Assembly (NCBI GenBank): GCA_017406005.1
Contig: JAFQZI010000167.1
Span: 1 to 35,373 of the forward strand
DNA from: Oscillospiraceae bacterium
GTDB taxonomy: Bacteria > Bacillota > Clostridia > Oscillospirales > Oscillospiraceae
Direction: 5' to 3'
Length of the DNA: 35,373 nucleotides
In this document: piece by piece, positions 16,387-24,400 of the stretch
How positions within the stretch are numbered: the first letter of the stretch is position 1
Layout of the letters: each line of letters begins with the position of its first letter
Program-made: the position numbers and the translations under genes
The notes under the pieces: model-generated
What the model was told of the DNA's origin: nothing
Seen by the model: only the letters and a program-made list of their open reading frames with translations
Databases searched by the model: none

Positions 16387-17895
16387 ATGACAATCCTTGA
16401 GATGAACCATATTTCCAAGGCATTCGGCGGAGCAAAAGCCCTCTCAGATGTTCATATTTCCGTGGAAAAAGGCGAAATTCACGCACTTTTAGGGGAAAAC
16501 GGAGCAGGGAAAAGCACCCTGATGAATATCCTGACAGGCGTACTTCCTGCCGATGAGGGCTCCATCACCTTCCTTGGGAAACAGTATCCAAGCCCTACCA
16601 TCCAGCAGATGGAGGCTGCAGGCATTGCCTTTGTGCATCAGGAGCTGAATGTCATCAATGACCTCTCTGTTTCTGACAATATTTTTCTCTGCCGTGAGAT
16701 CAAGGACAAGCTCGGCCTGATCGACCACAAAGAACAGCTCAAGCGCACACGACAGCTGTTTGACAATCTCGGAGTGGATATCAATCCGACCGTCATGGTT
16801 TCCGAGCTGAAAACGAGCGAAAAGCAGCTTCTGGAAATCTGCCGTGCACTGTATGCAGATGCCCAGCTGCTGATTCTCGACGAGCCGACGACTTCGCTCT
16901 CCAACAACGAAATCGATCACCTCTTCGGCATCCTCCGCAAACTGCGTGATCAGGGGAAATCCTTTATTTTTATTTCCCATAAGATGCCTGAGGTCTTTGC
17001 GATCTCTGACCGCTATACGGTATTCCGCAACGGCGAATTCGTCGCTTCCGGAAATATCAGCGACACCAATCCGCATGAAATAACCTCTTACATGGTCGGC
17101 AGGCAGTATGCGGATGAAAAAGTCTATGAATCCCGCCCCCTCGGTGATGTGATTGTTAAGCTCGAAAACTACACCGGGGAAGGATTTGAAGATATCAATC
17201 TGGAAGTCCGGCGCGGAGAAATCATTGCCTTTACGGGCCTGGCAGGCTGCGGTGCTTCCGAACTGATGCAGACGATGTTCGGGGCCCTTCCTTCGACCGG
17301 CGGCAGCTTTTCCGTCAACGGGAAAATGCTGGACGGTTCAATCGTCAGCTTCATGAAAAATTCCGTCGCCATGCTTCCCTCCAACCGGAAGGAGAATTCC
17401 GTGGTGCCTGACATGAGTATTATGGAAAACTTCTATCTGGCGGAGCATGAGATTTCCAAACGGAAAAAGCCTTTTATCAACATGAAAGAAGAGCTCGCCC
17501 GCTATTCCGCCCAGAAAGAAGCGCTCCGCATCAAGGCGGGAGATTCCTCTGACAGCATTTCATCCCTCTCCGGCGGAAATCAGCAGAAGGTCTTTCTGGC
17601 AAGATGGCTGAACATCGGGGCAGATCTTCTCCTCTTTGATAACCCGACGCAGGGCGTTGACGTCGGAGCGAAGGAAGAAATATACAAGCTCATCCTCAGC
17701 TTTGCACAGCAGGGAAAAACCGTTATCATCAACACCCTAGAAATTCCTGAAATTCAGAAAGTTGCAGACCGCTGCGTTGTTTTCTACGAGGGTAAAATCG
17801 TAAAGATATTCGAGCACAACGAAGTGAATGAGCACAACGTTATGATGTATTCTACCAATGCTATTGAGACAATTCGGGAGGCACAGAAACCATGA
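16387..17895 (+). CDS. sugar ABC transporter ATP-binding protein (RbsA/MglA type, two ABC domains)
   Basis: Energises uptake of the sugar bound by the preceding gene product; cytoplasmic face of the membrane. It has 502 residues with two ABC domains, the usual family design. The first domain has Walker A at 36-44 (GENGAGKST) and Walker B with Asp165-Glu166. The second has a degenerate P-loop (GLAGCGASE) and a good signature (LSGGNQQK). Its Walker B reads FDNPTQGVD, with Asn419 where the catalytic glutamate normally sits, so only one site is likely to hydrolyse ATP efficiently. Degenerate second sites are common in this family. GGGAG precedes the ATG. The stop codon overlaps the permease start by 4 bases (ATGA). 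Confidence 0.95.
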   Translation: MTILEMNHISKAFGGAKALSDVHISVEKGEIHALLGENGAGKSTLMNILTGVLPADEGSITFLGKQYPSPTIQQMEAAGIAFVHQELNVINDLSVSDNIFLCREIKDKLGLIDHKEQLKRTRQLFDNLGVDINPTVMVSELKTSEKQLLEICRALYADAQLLILDEPTTSLSNNEIDHLFGILRKLRDQGKSFIFISHKMPEVFAISDRYTVFRNGEFVASGNISDTNPHEITSYMVGRQYADEKVYESRPLGDVIVKLENYTGEGFEDINLEVRRGEIIAFTGLAGCGASELMQTMFGALPSTGGSFSVNGKMLDGSIVSFMKNSVAMLPSNRKENSVVPDMSIMENFYLAEHEISKRKKPFINMKEELARYSAQKEALRIKAGDSSDSISSLSGGNQQKVFLARWLNIGADLLLFDNPTQGVDVGAKEEIYKLILSFAQQGKTVIINTLEIPEIQKVADRCVVFYEGKIVKIFEHNEVNEHNVMMYSTNAIETIREAQKP

Positions 17896-18968
17896 ACAAC
17901 AGTTTCGGAAAAAGACTGGGCAGAGTCTGGAGCCAGTACAGTTACATCTTTGTCCTGCTGATTATCATGATCGGCTACGCAATTACCATCCAGTCCAACG
18001 GCAACACCTTTAAATTCAGCCATATAGCAGCCATTCTCGGCAGCCAGAACACCTGTATCGTCGGAACGATCGCATTGGGCATGGCCTTTGTCATCATCAC
18101 CGGACAGATCGATCTTTCAGTCGGCTCCTCTCTGGTTCTGTGCACAGGCGTCACCATTGTTGTGTTCAATATGACGGGCTCTATCATTCTCATGATCCTT
18201 GCCGCACTGGTGACCGGTGCTCTCTGCGGGCTCATCAACGGGCTGCTGGTCGGACTCGGCAAAATGCCTCCTTTCGTTGTTACGCTCGGCACGATGCTGA
18301 TCTACCGTTCGCTCACCCTTTCTGTCGTGCGTAAGATTGACCCTGCTATCAGCGGATCCTCCTCCAGCCAGTTCGCCATGATCAGCAAAAAGGTCAATTA
18401 CAACTTCCTAAGGATGAAGTTCGGGACCGGCAAGCTGAAATTCGGGTCTTTCTCTATCCCGTACATCTTCTTTGTTTTCCTGCTTGTAGCTATTCTGCTG
18501 ATCATTGTCTCCCGAAAAACCAAGTACGGCAAGAGCGTCTATGCAGTCGGCTCCAATGAAAAGAGTGCGCGTCTGGCAGGCATCAATGTCACATGGGTGA
18601 AGATTTCCGTGTTCGTCCTTACCGGCGTGCTGGTAGGCATCGCTTCTATTCTCCAGGCATGCAAGATCGGCAATGTCACACCGGCTTCCTCCGGCCAGAG
18701 CTATGAGATGTACGCCATCGCCTCTGTTGTGCTGGCAGGCGTCAGTATGGCGGGCGGCAAGGGCAATATGCTCGGCGTTATTTTCGGCGCACTTTCCTAT
18801 ACGACGATCAACTTTATCATTGTCTCCATCCCGGGGCTCAGCGTCGATATTCAGGATACCTTCCAGGGCCTCGTGCTGATCATTGTTATTCTGATCCAGA
18901 CAGCAGGCCCGGCCATCAAGGAGAGCTTCCAGCGTTCCAGAAAGCGCCGCCTTGCCTCTGCAAAATAA
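17892..18968 (+). CDS. sugar ABC transporter permease (RbsC/MglC type)
   Basis: Membrane channel of the importer; a single permease of 358 residues, probably working as a homodimer with the double ATPase, as in ribose systems. There are about eight to ten hydrophobic segments, beginning with one around residues 15-33. A conserved family block lies near GQIDLSVGSS, and the typical cytoplasmic loop YGKSVYAVGSNEKSARLAGI-like region lies about two thirds along. The ATG overlaps the end of the ATPase gene by 4 bases, implying translational coupling. It is the last gene of the operon, followed by a strong inverted repeat. Family membership is clear; the substrate is inferred only from neighbours. 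Confidence 0.94.
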   Translation: MNNSFGKRLGRVWSQYSYIFVLLIIMIGYAITIQSNGNTFKFSHIAAILGSQNTCIVGTIALGMAFVIITGQIDLSVGSSLVLCTGVTIVVFNMTGSIILMILAALVTGALCGLINGLLVGLGKMPPFVVTLGTMLIYRSLTLSVVRKIDPAISGSSSSQFAMISKKVNYNFLRMKFGTGKLKFGSFSIPYIFFVFLLVAILLIIVSRKTKYGKSVYAVGSNEKSARLAGINVTWVKISVFVLTGVLVGIASILQACKIGNVTPASSGQSYEMYAIASVVLAGVSMAGGKGNMLGVIFGALSYTTINFIIVSIPGLSVDIQDTFQGLVLIIVILIQTAGPAIKESFQRSRKRRLASAK

Positions 18969-18992
18969 GGATTCCTTCCCACAAAACTTTAC

Positions 18993-19037
18993 AGGACAAA
19001 AGGACAAAACTCATTTCGGGTTTTGTCCTTTTGTCCT
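18993..19037. terminator. 18-bp perfect inverted repeat, probable bidirectional terminator
   Basis: The arms 18993-19010 and 19020-19037 are fully complementary over 18 bases with a 9-base loop. Each arm is itself a doubled unit (AGGACAAA twice). T-rich sequence follows on the plus strand. It lies between the importer operon and the convergent PurN-like gene. Confidence 0.75.
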
Positions 19038-19109
19038 CTTTGTAAACAGAATCTGTGACAGTTCTGTGATACTTCTTATGTTATTTTCGTCAGGAGACCT
19101 TCGGGCAGA

Positions 19110-19745
19110 TTATTTTTTCTCGCCCGTGATGAAAACACGGTTTCCGTGATGAGAGAGCCTGCCCTGACAGTAGAGTGAGAGGGCTTCGATCATCAGCTTG
19201 CACTCGGCCTCCTCCGTCACGCGGCTGCGGAGCGTTCCAGGTGTATCCTCAGGATATACCGTAATGGCTTTCTGCTGGATAATGCTGCCGACCATTCCGT
19301 CATTATCGGCGAAATAAGCCGTCGCTCCGGTGATCTTCACCCCGCGCTCCAGAATGGCCTGGAACACTTCTCCCTCCGGGACCTCCTCAAAAGCAGGGAT
19401 GAGGCACGGGCATGTACCGACAATCCGGTTTTTGTACTGGAAAGGAATTACACCAAGTTCAAGATTATATCCTGCCAGGATAACCAGATCGATATCCATA
19501 TCCCGAAGCTTATTCGCTACTGCCATGCTGTGACTTGTCATATTCGGAAAGAGCTCCGGATCCACCACAAAAGCCGGAACGCCTGCGCCTGCAGCACGCT
19601 TCATTGCCTTGGTGTTCCTCTCCGGAGAGATAACGGCAACAAGTTCAAAATTCGGAATTTCCTTAAAATAAACCGCGTCAAGAATCGCCTGAAGCTTACT
19701 GACATCCCCAGACACAAGCGCCGCTGCCCTGACCAAAACCGTCAC
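19110..19745 (-). CDS. PurN-like formyltransferase-fold protein with altered active site
   Basis: A 211-residue protein with the fold pattern of phosphoribosylglycinamide formyltransferase (PurN): VSGDVSKLQAI at the N-terminus corresponds to the phosphate-binding SGxGSNLQAI, LAGYNLEL to the LAGFMRIL segment, and the C-terminal half aligns with ITGATAYF, DNDGMVGSII and RVTEEAE. However, the catalytic segment that reads NIHPSLLP in PurN is GTCPCLIP here (110-117 region: Gly110, Cys112). The essential Asn and His (E. coli Asn106, His108) are therefore missing, while the Asp equivalent to Asp144 (Asp149) remains. Ordinary GAR transformylase activity is unlikely. The first codon is GTG at 19745; a TTG at 19736, with AGGTGA 5 bases upstream, is an equally plausible start. 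No purine genes are nearby. The true role is unknown. Confidence 0.8.
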   Translation of the reverse strand: MTVLVRAAALVSGDVSKLQAILDAVYFKEIPNFELVAVISPERNTKAMKRAAGAGVPAFVVDPELFPNMTSHSMAVANKLRDMDIDLVILAGYNLELGVIPFQYKNRIVGTCPCLIPAFEEVPEGEVFQAILERGVKITGATAYFADNDGMVGSIIQQKAITVYPEDTPGTLRSRVTEEAECKLMIEALSLYCQGRLSHHGNRVFITGEKK

Positions 19746-19795
19746 CTGCCCTGCTTTGTTTCACAAAAATTAAAAATCTCTTAAAAGGTAATCTC

Positions 19796-19824
19796 TTGTA
19801 GAAAACTGAAAATAAAGATATAAT
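19796..19824 (+). promoter_or_regulatory. promoter of the histidine phosphatase-GNAT gene
   Basis: TTGTAG (19796-19801), a 17-base spacer and consensus TATAAT (19819-19824). It faces the leftward promoter at 19841-19869. Confidence 0.55.
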
Positions 19825-19840
19825 AGAAAACACTTTTTGT

Positions 19841-19869
19841 ATTATACATCTCAGTTCACATAACGTCAA
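19841..19869 (-). promoter_or_regulatory. promoter of the PurN-like gene
   Basis: On the minus strand TTGACG (19864-19869), a 17-base spacer and consensus TATAAT (19841-19846). The transcript would have a leader of nearly 90 bases and would run through the opposing promoter. Confidence 0.7.
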
Positions 19870-19885
19870 GACAGGATATGAGACA

Positions 19886-21019
19886 ATGACGCAAATTTAT
19901 TTGATCCGTCATACGCAGGCAGAAGGCAACCTCTATCGCATGATGCAGGGGCACTGGGATGGGGACGTTACTCCGCTCGGTATGAAGGAAGTCGATGCAC
20001 TTGCCTCCCGTTTCCGGGATATTCCGGTTGATGCCGTCTACTCCAGTGATCTGACCCGTGCCGTACTGACAGCTGAGGGCATTGCCCGAGGCAAGGGGCT
20101 TCCTGTGCTGAAGGATGCACGCCTGCGGGAGCTGGATCTCGGGCCGTGGGAATCCCAGTTTTTTGGGAATATCACATATCAATTCCCAAAAGAAGCGGAT
20201 ATCTTCCTGCATGACCCGGGCAACTGGAAAATCGACGGTGCGGAGACAGCCTACGACGTCATGGACCGTGCCTATCCGGCTTTCCTTGAAATTGCGGAAA
20301 GACATCCCGGACAGAGCATTGCAGTGGTCAGCCACGGTGTCACTATCCGCTGCCTGATGACAAAAATCCTCGGCCTGAGTTTTTCTCCGGATGAGATCCT
20401 GCCGATTTTCAAAAATACATCCATAACCAAACTGCTTTTTGAAAACGGATCCTTTTCGGTAGAATATATGAATGATGCGGCCCATATTCAAGGGCTTGAA
20501 TCCGGTGACTGGGTTATGACCGGTGCTTTACGGGATGAACCCTTTTATCCCGCAGATGATCCGGATTTCTATCTTGGCTGTTATGAGGACGCATGGCGCA
20601 TTGTTCACAGGGGCAACACGAACCGTTTTCGGCCGGAGCGCTATTACGAGGCAGCGTTGAAGCACAGCAATGCCTATCCCGGCGCTGTTCGGAAGATCTA
20701 CGACGGAGAAACCTGTGTCGGCCTGCTCGACTGCGACACTGAGAAAGGCGCACATGCAAATTACGGCTGGGTGAGTTTTCTCTATCTTACGGAAAACTAC
20801 CGCGGCAAGGGTTACGGCATTCAGGTGCTCGGGCGTGCCCTTGTGCTTTACCGAAACCTCGGGAGAGCAACGCTCCGTCTGTATGCAGCATCTTCCAATA
20901 CCCCTGCTATACGCTTTTATGAAAACTGCGGTTTTACCATTCTCTCCAGCGAATCCGGAGCAGACGGCCTTCTGTATCTGATGGAAAAGAAGTTTAGAAA
21001 GGAGAACAGACATGCTTGA
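19886..21019 (+). CDS. histidine phosphatase (phosphoglycerate-mutase-like) fused to GNAT acetyltransferase
   Basis: A two-domain protein of 377 residues. Residues 1 to about 200 are a histidine phosphatase of the phosphoglycerate mutase superfamily: RHT at 8-10 with nucleophile His9, SSDLTRA at 53-59 with Arg58, REL with Glu82, and VSHG with His150. These are all the catalytic residues of the family. Residues about 225-372 are a GNAT acetyltransferase: RGKGYG at 306-311 is the acetyl-CoA pyrophosphate loop, and the segment NTPAIRFYENCGF at 338-350 is the usual C-terminal signature. The two domains are in one continuous frame with no stop or frameshift. AGGA lies 9 bases before the ATG. The stop overlaps the next gene by 8 bases. 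Substrates of both halves are unknown; pairing suggests processing of a phosphorylated metabolite or antibiotic-like amine, which is speculation. Confidence 0.9.
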   Translation: MTQIYLIRHTQAEGNLYRMMQGHWDGDVTPLGMKEVDALASRFRDIPVDAVYSSDLTRAVLTAEGIARGKGLPVLKDARLRELDLGPWESQFFGNITYQFPKEADIFLHDPGNWKIDGAETAYDVMDRAYPAFLEIAERHPGQSIAVVSHGVTIRCLMTKILGLSFSPDEILPIFKNTSITKLLFENGSFSVEYMNDAAHIQGLESGDWVMTGALRDEPFYPADDPDFYLGCYEDAWRIVHRGNTNRFRPERYYEAALKHSNAYPGAVRKIYDGETCVGLLDCDTEKGAHANYGWVSFLYLTENYRGKGYGIQVLGRALVLYRNLGRATLRLYAASSNTPAIRFYENCGFTILSSESGADGLLYLMEKKFRKENRHA

Positions 21020-21449
21020 ACATTATCTGATCGTCCACAAAAGTGTCCTTCCCGATTACTTTGAAAAAGTCGTGGAAGCACGTCGTCTGATCGAGAGCGG
21101 AAAAGCCCCAGATGTCTCTTCCGCGGTAAAAATGGCGGGGATCTCGCGCAGCACTTTTTACAAATACAAGGACTATATTTTGGAACCGTCTGCCATGAGT
21201 GACGGCAGGAAAGCGGTGCTTTCCGTTATGCTCGTTCACGAAACGGGTGTGCTCAGCGCTCTTCTGGCAAGGGTATCGGAAGCCGGCTGCAATGTTCTCA
21301 CCATTACACAAAGCCTTCCCATTCACGACCGGGCCGGGGTAACAATATCCATGGACATCAGCGAGATGCCCGGCACTATTGACAGCCTGCTCGCATCCAT
21401 TGCCGCCACCCCCGGTGTAGAGCAGCCTAAGCTGCTCGCAATTGAATAA
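21012..21449 (+). CDS. ACT domain protein of the PheB family
   Basis: A 145-residue protein of the PheB/UPF0735 type. The N-terminal part (about residues 10-57) contains a helix-turn-helix-like stretch, AVKMAGISRSTFYKYKD at 38-54. The C-terminal part (about 66-143) is an ACT domain, with VLSVMLVHETGVLSALLARV at its first strand and helix, the region that binds amino acids in regulatory ACT proteins. In Firmicutes the family often sits near homoserine or phenylalanine genes, but here it follows the phosphatase-GNAT fusion with an 8-base overlap, so the two are co-translated. AAAGGAG lies upstream of the ATG. It is likely an amino-acid-responsive regulator; the ligand is unknown. Confidence 0.9.
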   Translation: MLEHYLIVHKSVLPDYFEKVVEARRLIESGKAPDVSSAVKMAGISRSTFYKYKDYILEPSAMSDGRKAVLSVMLVHETGVLSALLARVSEAGCNVLTITQSLPIHDRAGVTISMDISEMPGTIDSLLASIAATPGVEQPKLLAIE

Positions 21450-21462
21450 GCAATTTCATCTC

Positions 21463-21469
21463 AAAGGAG
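21463..21469 (+). promoter_or_regulatory. ribosome binding site deciding the M16 protease start
   Basis: AAAGGAG lies 11 bases before the ATG at 21481. The frame is open to a TTG at 21442, but the signal peptide begins at 21481, which supports the shorter form. Confidence 0.7.
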
Positions 21470-21480
21470 TATTTTTATTT

Positions 21481-24400
21481 ATGAAACGCATTTTGTCCCT
21501 TTTTCTTGCACTTGCAATTGTCCTCTCTTTCTCGGGATTCGGTTTCGCTGAGAACTCAGCTCTGCCCGCTCTCGGGGAAACTGTTGAAGGTTTCACCGTA
21601 AAGGAGATCAGGGAGTTTCCTCTCCTCGGTGCCGACATTATTCTCTTTGAGCACGACCGTACCGGGGCAAAGCTCCTGTATGTTGCAAATAACGACACTA
21701 ACCGCGTGTTCGATCTCACCTTTTTCACCAGAGCGATTGACAACACCGGCCTGCCCCATGTTTTTGAGCATGCTACCCTGAACGGATCAGAAAAATACCC
21801 CTCAACAGCGCTGTTCTTCAACCTGATGTATCAGACATACAACACTTTCATGAATGCCATGACGGCTCCTCTCTTTACGACTTACCCGGTAGCGAGCCTG
21901 TCGGAAGAACAGCTCTTGAAATATGCCGATTTTTATACAGACAGCTGCTTCCACCCCATGATTCTCGAAAAGGAAAGCATTTTCCGGGAAGAAGCCTGGC
22001 GCTATCGCCTGGAAAAGCCGGAAGATGATCTGACCATTGAAGGCACTGTCTATTCGGAAATGCTTGCAGGCCTTAATCTTGACAGCATGGCTTACCGCAA
22101 TATGCTTCGTGCCGCATTTCCCGGCTCCACCATCGGGAATGAGTCCGGCGGTGACCCCTCCTATATACCCGACATGACCTGGGATGCACTCAAAGACTAT
22201 CATGAAACTTATTACCATCCCTCCAACTGTGTTGCTTATCTTTACGGCCAATTCGACCACTATGAAGCATTTCTCTCTCTGCTCGACGAGGCTTTTTCTC
22301 CGTATGAGAAGCGGGAATTCACCTTTGACGATGCCGGCTATACTCCACTTGTCTCCTCTGTGGAGGAAAGCCTTCCTTTCCCGGTGGAGGCCGGTTCCGA
22401 TACGAAAAACCGTTCCACCATCTACTATGCTTTCGTTTGCCCCGGGCTGAAGGATGACATTCAGGAAGAGCTGGTTCTGAACACTCTGACCGACCTTCTG
22501 ATGGCTGACGCTTCCGTCCTGATCCAGAGCCTGAAAAAAGCTCTTCCCTCCGGTTCTTTCGGCTCCTACATTGAGCTTGATACACCGGAAGATGCAATCC
22601 TCTTTTATGCTGCCAATGTCAACCCAGAGGATGCCGGAATTTTCCGTGACACCGTCAACGCTGCACTGGCAGAAGTTGCTGCAAACGGCTTCCCGCAGGA
22701 TCTGGTAGACGGCATCATGTCGTCCCTCTCCCTTTCCATGAAGCTCAGCAGAGAGAACAGCAGTGTTGGGGTCAATCTGCTTGCCGCGGGACCTTTTGTT
22801 TCCCTTTATGCCTCTACGGGCGATCCTTTCAATTATCTGGACTACGTAGATGCGCTTGAGCAGATGGACACCTGGAACCAGAACGGGCGCTACAAAGATG
22901 CCGTAACAAAATGGCTGACCGGAAATGAGACGACCGTGCTGGTCGGCACCTATCCCGAACCAGGTCTTCGTGAGAAAATGGATGCCGAAGAGGCCGAGCG
23001 TCTTGCAGAAGTAAAAGCCTCCATGACGGAGGAGGAACTGTCCGCCATCGTTGCACAGACCAACGCTGAAAAAGAAGAAAAAGATGCTTCCGCACTTGTC
23101 GCAAAGCTTCAGGCTGTCACTGTTTCCTCTCTCCCGGAAGAAATCCGCATCTATGATGTCGAAGACACAACCGACGAAAACGGGCTCCGCCATCTCTCGG
23201 CGGAAGCCGCTGTGGATGACGTCGGAGAACCGCTTCTCTTCCTGGATGCAGCCGGCCTGCCGCAGGAGGATCTGCACTGGTTCGTCCTCTACACAGCCCT
23301 GCTTGGGGAAATGGATACTTCCTCCCACACCCATGAAGAACTGGCCACCCTGCTGACCCGCTATTTCTACAACGGCAGCATCCGGCTCTCACTCGTCAGC
23401 ACCTATGGCACGAAGGACTATCATCCCTATCTCCGCTCCAGCTGGATTGCCACGGATGAAGATCTCGCAGCCGGATATGACCTCCTGTATGAAATCCTCT
23501 ACGACACACAGTTTACGGACACGGAGAAGCTGCTCGGCCTGATCACGCAAAACAAGGCTTCTCTCAAGAGTTCCATCACCAACAGCCCTTACTCCGCTCA
23601 GCTTTACCGCGCATTCGGGGCATTCACTCCGCTCTACGCTTATTATGACTATGTCAATTTCCTTCCGTACTATGCATTTCTGGATCAGGCAGAACAGCTC
23701 ATGCAGAGCAATCCGGAAATCGTCATATCGAAGCTTGAGCAGATCCAGCAGTTCTTCTGCAACCGTGCAAATACAATTTCCGCCTATGCCGGCAGTGCTG
23801 AAGGCATTGAAGTAAACACAGCCCTGGCGGATGCCTTCTTTGCCAAGCTGGATGACAGGCCGACAGAACCTGTTTCTTATCAGTTTGAAACATCCGCTCA
23901 GCGGGAGGCACTTATCGTCGACAGCGCCGTACAGTATAACTGTATCGTCAGCGACTTTGACGGGATGGATCTTCCTGAGTATACGGCCGACCTCGATGCC
24001 GTATCTGCTTTGATTTCCGATGTCTATTTGATGCCGATGCTGCGAGAGCAATACGGTGTCTATACACCGATGCACGGATATCTCGAAGACGCCGGATCGT
24101 ACTTTATTTCCTATCGCGACCCGAATATAACCGAAACCTTTGACGTTTACGAGGCACTCCCCGAGTTCCTCTCTTCCTTTGAAACGGACCAGGAAACGCT
24201 CGACGGCTACATTCTCTCCAGTTATGCCGGTTATGCCATGCCGGAAGGAGAACTGAGCGGAGCGATTTCCTCCATTACCGGCGTTCTGACAAGCAGGCCG
24301 GAGGACCTCAAGCTCCAGTATATGAAAGAACTGAAGGCCCTTACTCCGGACAGAGTACTCTCCCTTTCTGATGCTTACGCTGCTATGATGAATACAGGCA

